From Heterobasidion occidentale (lineage: Eukaryota > Basidiomycota > Agaricomycetes > Russulales > Bondarzewiaceae): a DNA stretch of 64,000 nucleotides. This document shows positions 62,145 through 64,000 of this stretch, in pieces. Location: assembly GCA_039111635.1 (NCBI GenBank), contig JBCAQO010000005.1, positions 930,001 through 994,000 on the forward strand, read 5' to 3'. The notes under the pieces are model-generated. The model made no database searches. It was given only the letters and a program-made list of their open reading frames with translations, and had not been told where the DNA came from. The translations under genes and the position numbers were made by a program. Every line of letters begins with the position of its first letter. Positions within the stretch are counted from its first letter, which is position 1.

Positions 62145-63905
62145 TTACTCGTCGATAGCTGAATAGGCTATGTCCTTTACATATCTCTTCAGAGACATCA
62201 CGCGCTCTTCGCCGTAGTATTCGTATTCGTCGTCACGAATGACAAGTCGTTCCAGTACCAGACCAATTTCCAGGCGTCTCGAAAGGAAACGTTCGAGCAG
62301 CTCGATCATATCTGGTGCCGGTGGGTGGTAATGAATTTCCGGGAGTGTCAGCGCGGTCTTCTCAATGACGAGTGTCGTGAGTTTGGAAAGCAGAGGAACT
62401 TGCGATGAATCAAAAGCCATGAAAACGCCTACGACAGTGTCCGGGGTCAGTTTGAGAATGCGCACGTCAGACATGACACGGAGGATCGGCGTCCATGTCG
62501 TGGCGGTCATGTATCGCGCCGCCTCCGCGGAAGATTCTTGCGCTGTCTCAGGCTCGTCGGATAGAGCCAGGTTGAGGCGCAGTCCGTGGACGTCCGCTGC
62601 TATAGGGACCAGTCGGTCGAATATGCGCTGTAAATCGAAAGAAACGGCCTCATAGATATCTCCGTGATAATCATATCTGTCCGCGATACACACGAATGGG
62701 CCGTTGCAAAAAGCATGTTCGCAACGGCGATGCCACCCACCGTCGGGTGCAAGTAGGCGTTGTGTTGTTTCTGGGACCATGGCATGGTCGTAAAGAGATT
62801 GGGATGTCGGGTAGCAACTGAGGTGCCAATCCCCCTCGGGCTCTACGCCCACAGCGATATATAGAGGACCCACAGCTTTCTCGACTCTATGAATGCTATT
62901 ACCAAGTATGTCGAGCATAGCTTCCACTTCATCCTCCTCCTTGATAGATACGTGGACTTGTACGTGGACCGCTGGATGTATCCATAGCCGATCAAATAAG
63001 CCGACGAAGTCCTTGACCTGAACCGACTGTATGGAGACCCATGAAAGGCGAGGAAGGCGGACAAGAACTCCTTGAGGCGGCTCGGATCCTAGATATTCAA
63101 TAAACCCTCTCACCGCCAATGATTCAAGGAGCGGTGTGCATTGAAGCAAAGCGAGCATCTCGTCGATATCAAAGCCGAATGTGACGTCTAGAGAGCGAAG
63201 ATTGCGTAGAATGGATGAGGAAGGGCTGACCGCGATACCCCAGCCCAGCTCAAGGGCACGCAAGCACGGCGCATTTCCGGAGAACAGGCCATCTTTGATT
63301 TCGTATGCATCTTCGGTGTAAACATCTAACACAAAACTCTCGAGCAGCGGAGCAGGAGCAGAGAAAGCCTGGCAGAGCTCTTTGATCGGCGCGTCAGCCT
63401 TTACTCCCTCGTGACTGAATCTGTTCTTGATACTGAACACCTTGAGTCGAGGGGTAGTAGAGGTAAACAATGTGATGATATGACCGATGCTGACAACGGG
63501 CGTTTCGAGCTCCACGGTCAGCGGTTGTGTGCGTGAACGTTCCAAGTACGCGGCGACCCATTTTTGGCTGAGGCTCGCGGTGATGTGAGTCCAGAAACGG
63601 GGGCAATGAAGGCAGATATCGCGCCAGAGGCGACAAACGTGTGTGACAGATATCCACTCTGGAGTGGACTGGGGATGGATTTCGTGTGGACCGATACCAC
63701 CCAGCTGAGCACCGTCGCTCTGGAAATCTTCATCACGTAGGACAATATGTGTGATTTGACCAGGATCTCTGATGTATTCGTCAAAGATTTGTTCGAGTAA
63801 CTCAATAGGCAGCTTCCCTACGGGTGGACTCGATGGAATGGAATATCGGTCGTATAGGCTAGATGCTGTGAAAGCGGGAAGGCTAGTATCGGAACAGATT
63901 TGCAT
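62145..63905 (-). CDS. F-box protein
   Basis: A single long exon of up to 608 codons. The F-box is GKLPIELLEQIFDEYI, followed by VCRLWRDICLHCPRFWTHI, the usual mushroom F-box continuation. Next comes YLERSRTQPLTVELE, then loosely leucine-rich segments (LRALELGWG, LRNLRSLDVTFG, LLESLAVRGF). The C-terminal half has no known domain; it ends RYVKDIAYSAIDE. F-box proteins recruit targets to SCF ubiquitin ligase; the partner is unknown. The first ATG in frame is at 63905 (MQICSDTS). The frame stays open upstream to 63971 with only a TTG start, so a first exon may lie further right or beyond the window. Confidence 0.85.
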   Translation of the reverse strand: MQICSDTSLPAFTASSLYDRYSIPSSPPVGKLPIELLEQIFDEYIRDPGQITHIVLRDEDFQSDGAQLGGIGPHEIHPQSTPEWISVTHVCRLWRDICLHCPRFWTHITASLSQKWVAAYLERSRTQPLTVELETPVVSIGHIITLFTSTTPRLKVFSIKNRFSHEGVKADAPIKELCQAFSAPAPLLESFVLDVYTEDAYEIKDGLFSGNAPCLRALELGWGIAVSPSSSILRNLRSLDVTFGFDIDEMLALLQCTPLLESLAVRGFIEYLGSEPPQGVLVRLPRLSWVSIQSVQVKDFVGLFDRLWIHPAVHVQVHVSIKEEDEVEAMLDILGNSIHRVEKAVGPLYIAVGVEPEGDWHLSCYPTSQSLYDHAMVPETTQRLLAPDGGWHRRCEHAFCNGPFVCIADRYDYHGDIYEAVSFDLQRIFDRLVPIAADVHGLRLNLALSDEPETAQESSAEAARYMTATTWTPILRVMSDVRILKLTPDTVVGVFMAFDSSQVPLLSKLTTLVIEKTALTLPEIHYHPPAPDMIELLERFLSRRLEIGLVLERLVIRDDEYEYYGEERVMSLKRYVKDIAYSAIDE

Positions 63906-64000
63906 GATCAGGTAGCTAGAGCCGTGAATGCTGGACAGAGAACGATGCTCAGAAAAACCCACAGGTGACAAGAAACCCCATACCTTGATACCAGTACGTA

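Overview
The window is nuclear DNA of a filamentous basidiomycete, most likely an Agaricomycete. Genes are split by many 45-75 nt GT-AG introns. The content fits as well: a Dicer without a clear PAZ domain, two copies of a mushroom-type seven-helix protein family, F-box/LRR genes, a secreted starch-degrading glucoamylase, and a mushroom-type aromatic amino acid decarboxylase with an extra C-terminal domain. The species cannot be named from sequence alone.

Layout, left to right. 0.7-4.0 kb (+): ribonucleotide reductase large subunit. 4.5-7.5 kb (+): Artemis/SNM1-type metallo-beta-lactamase nuclease. 7.9-9.4 kb (+): endonuclease III. These three adjacent genes all serve dNTP supply or DNA repair. 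9.6-11.7 kb (-): URC1-type GTP cyclohydrolase II homologue. 11.9-16.7 kb (-): Dicer. 16.7-21.5 kb: a 4.8 kb stretch with no supportable gene, holding G-tracts and a degenerate tandem repeat. 21.5-23.7 kb (+): GH15 glucoamylase with a C-terminal starch-binding module. 24.2-25.2 kb (+): SYLF-domain protein. 27.0-28.4 kb (+): seven-helix membrane protein. 28.8-31.1 kb (-): nucleotide pyrophosphatase/phosphodiesterase. 31.4-33.1 kb (+): disrupted F-box gene. 33.5-49.6 kb (-): midasin (MDN1/REA1), filling a quarter of the window. 50.7-54.3 kb (+): PLP-dependent aromatic amino acid decarboxylase-like enzyme. 54.8-56.0 kb (+): RanGAP (RNA1). 56.3-57.8 kb (-): unrecognised gene. 58.0-59.1 kb (+): DUF3605 protein. 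60.1-61.5 kb (+): second seven-helix protein. 62.1-63.9 kb (-): F-box protein.

Most genes are unrelated housekeeping or accessory genes. I see no convincing biosynthetic cluster, CRISPR-like array or intact transposon.

Two things stand out. First, tiny exons are needed to keep conserved motifs intact: a 4-nt exon in RNR1, and 14-nt and 18-nt exons across the catalytic threonine motif of the phosphodiesterase. Second, at least five conserved coding frames (midasin twice, the decarboxylase twice, RanGAP once) break in a way repaired by one extra base. All five breaks have the same sign. This points to systematic base loss in the assembly rather than five decayed genes, and it affects every gene model here.
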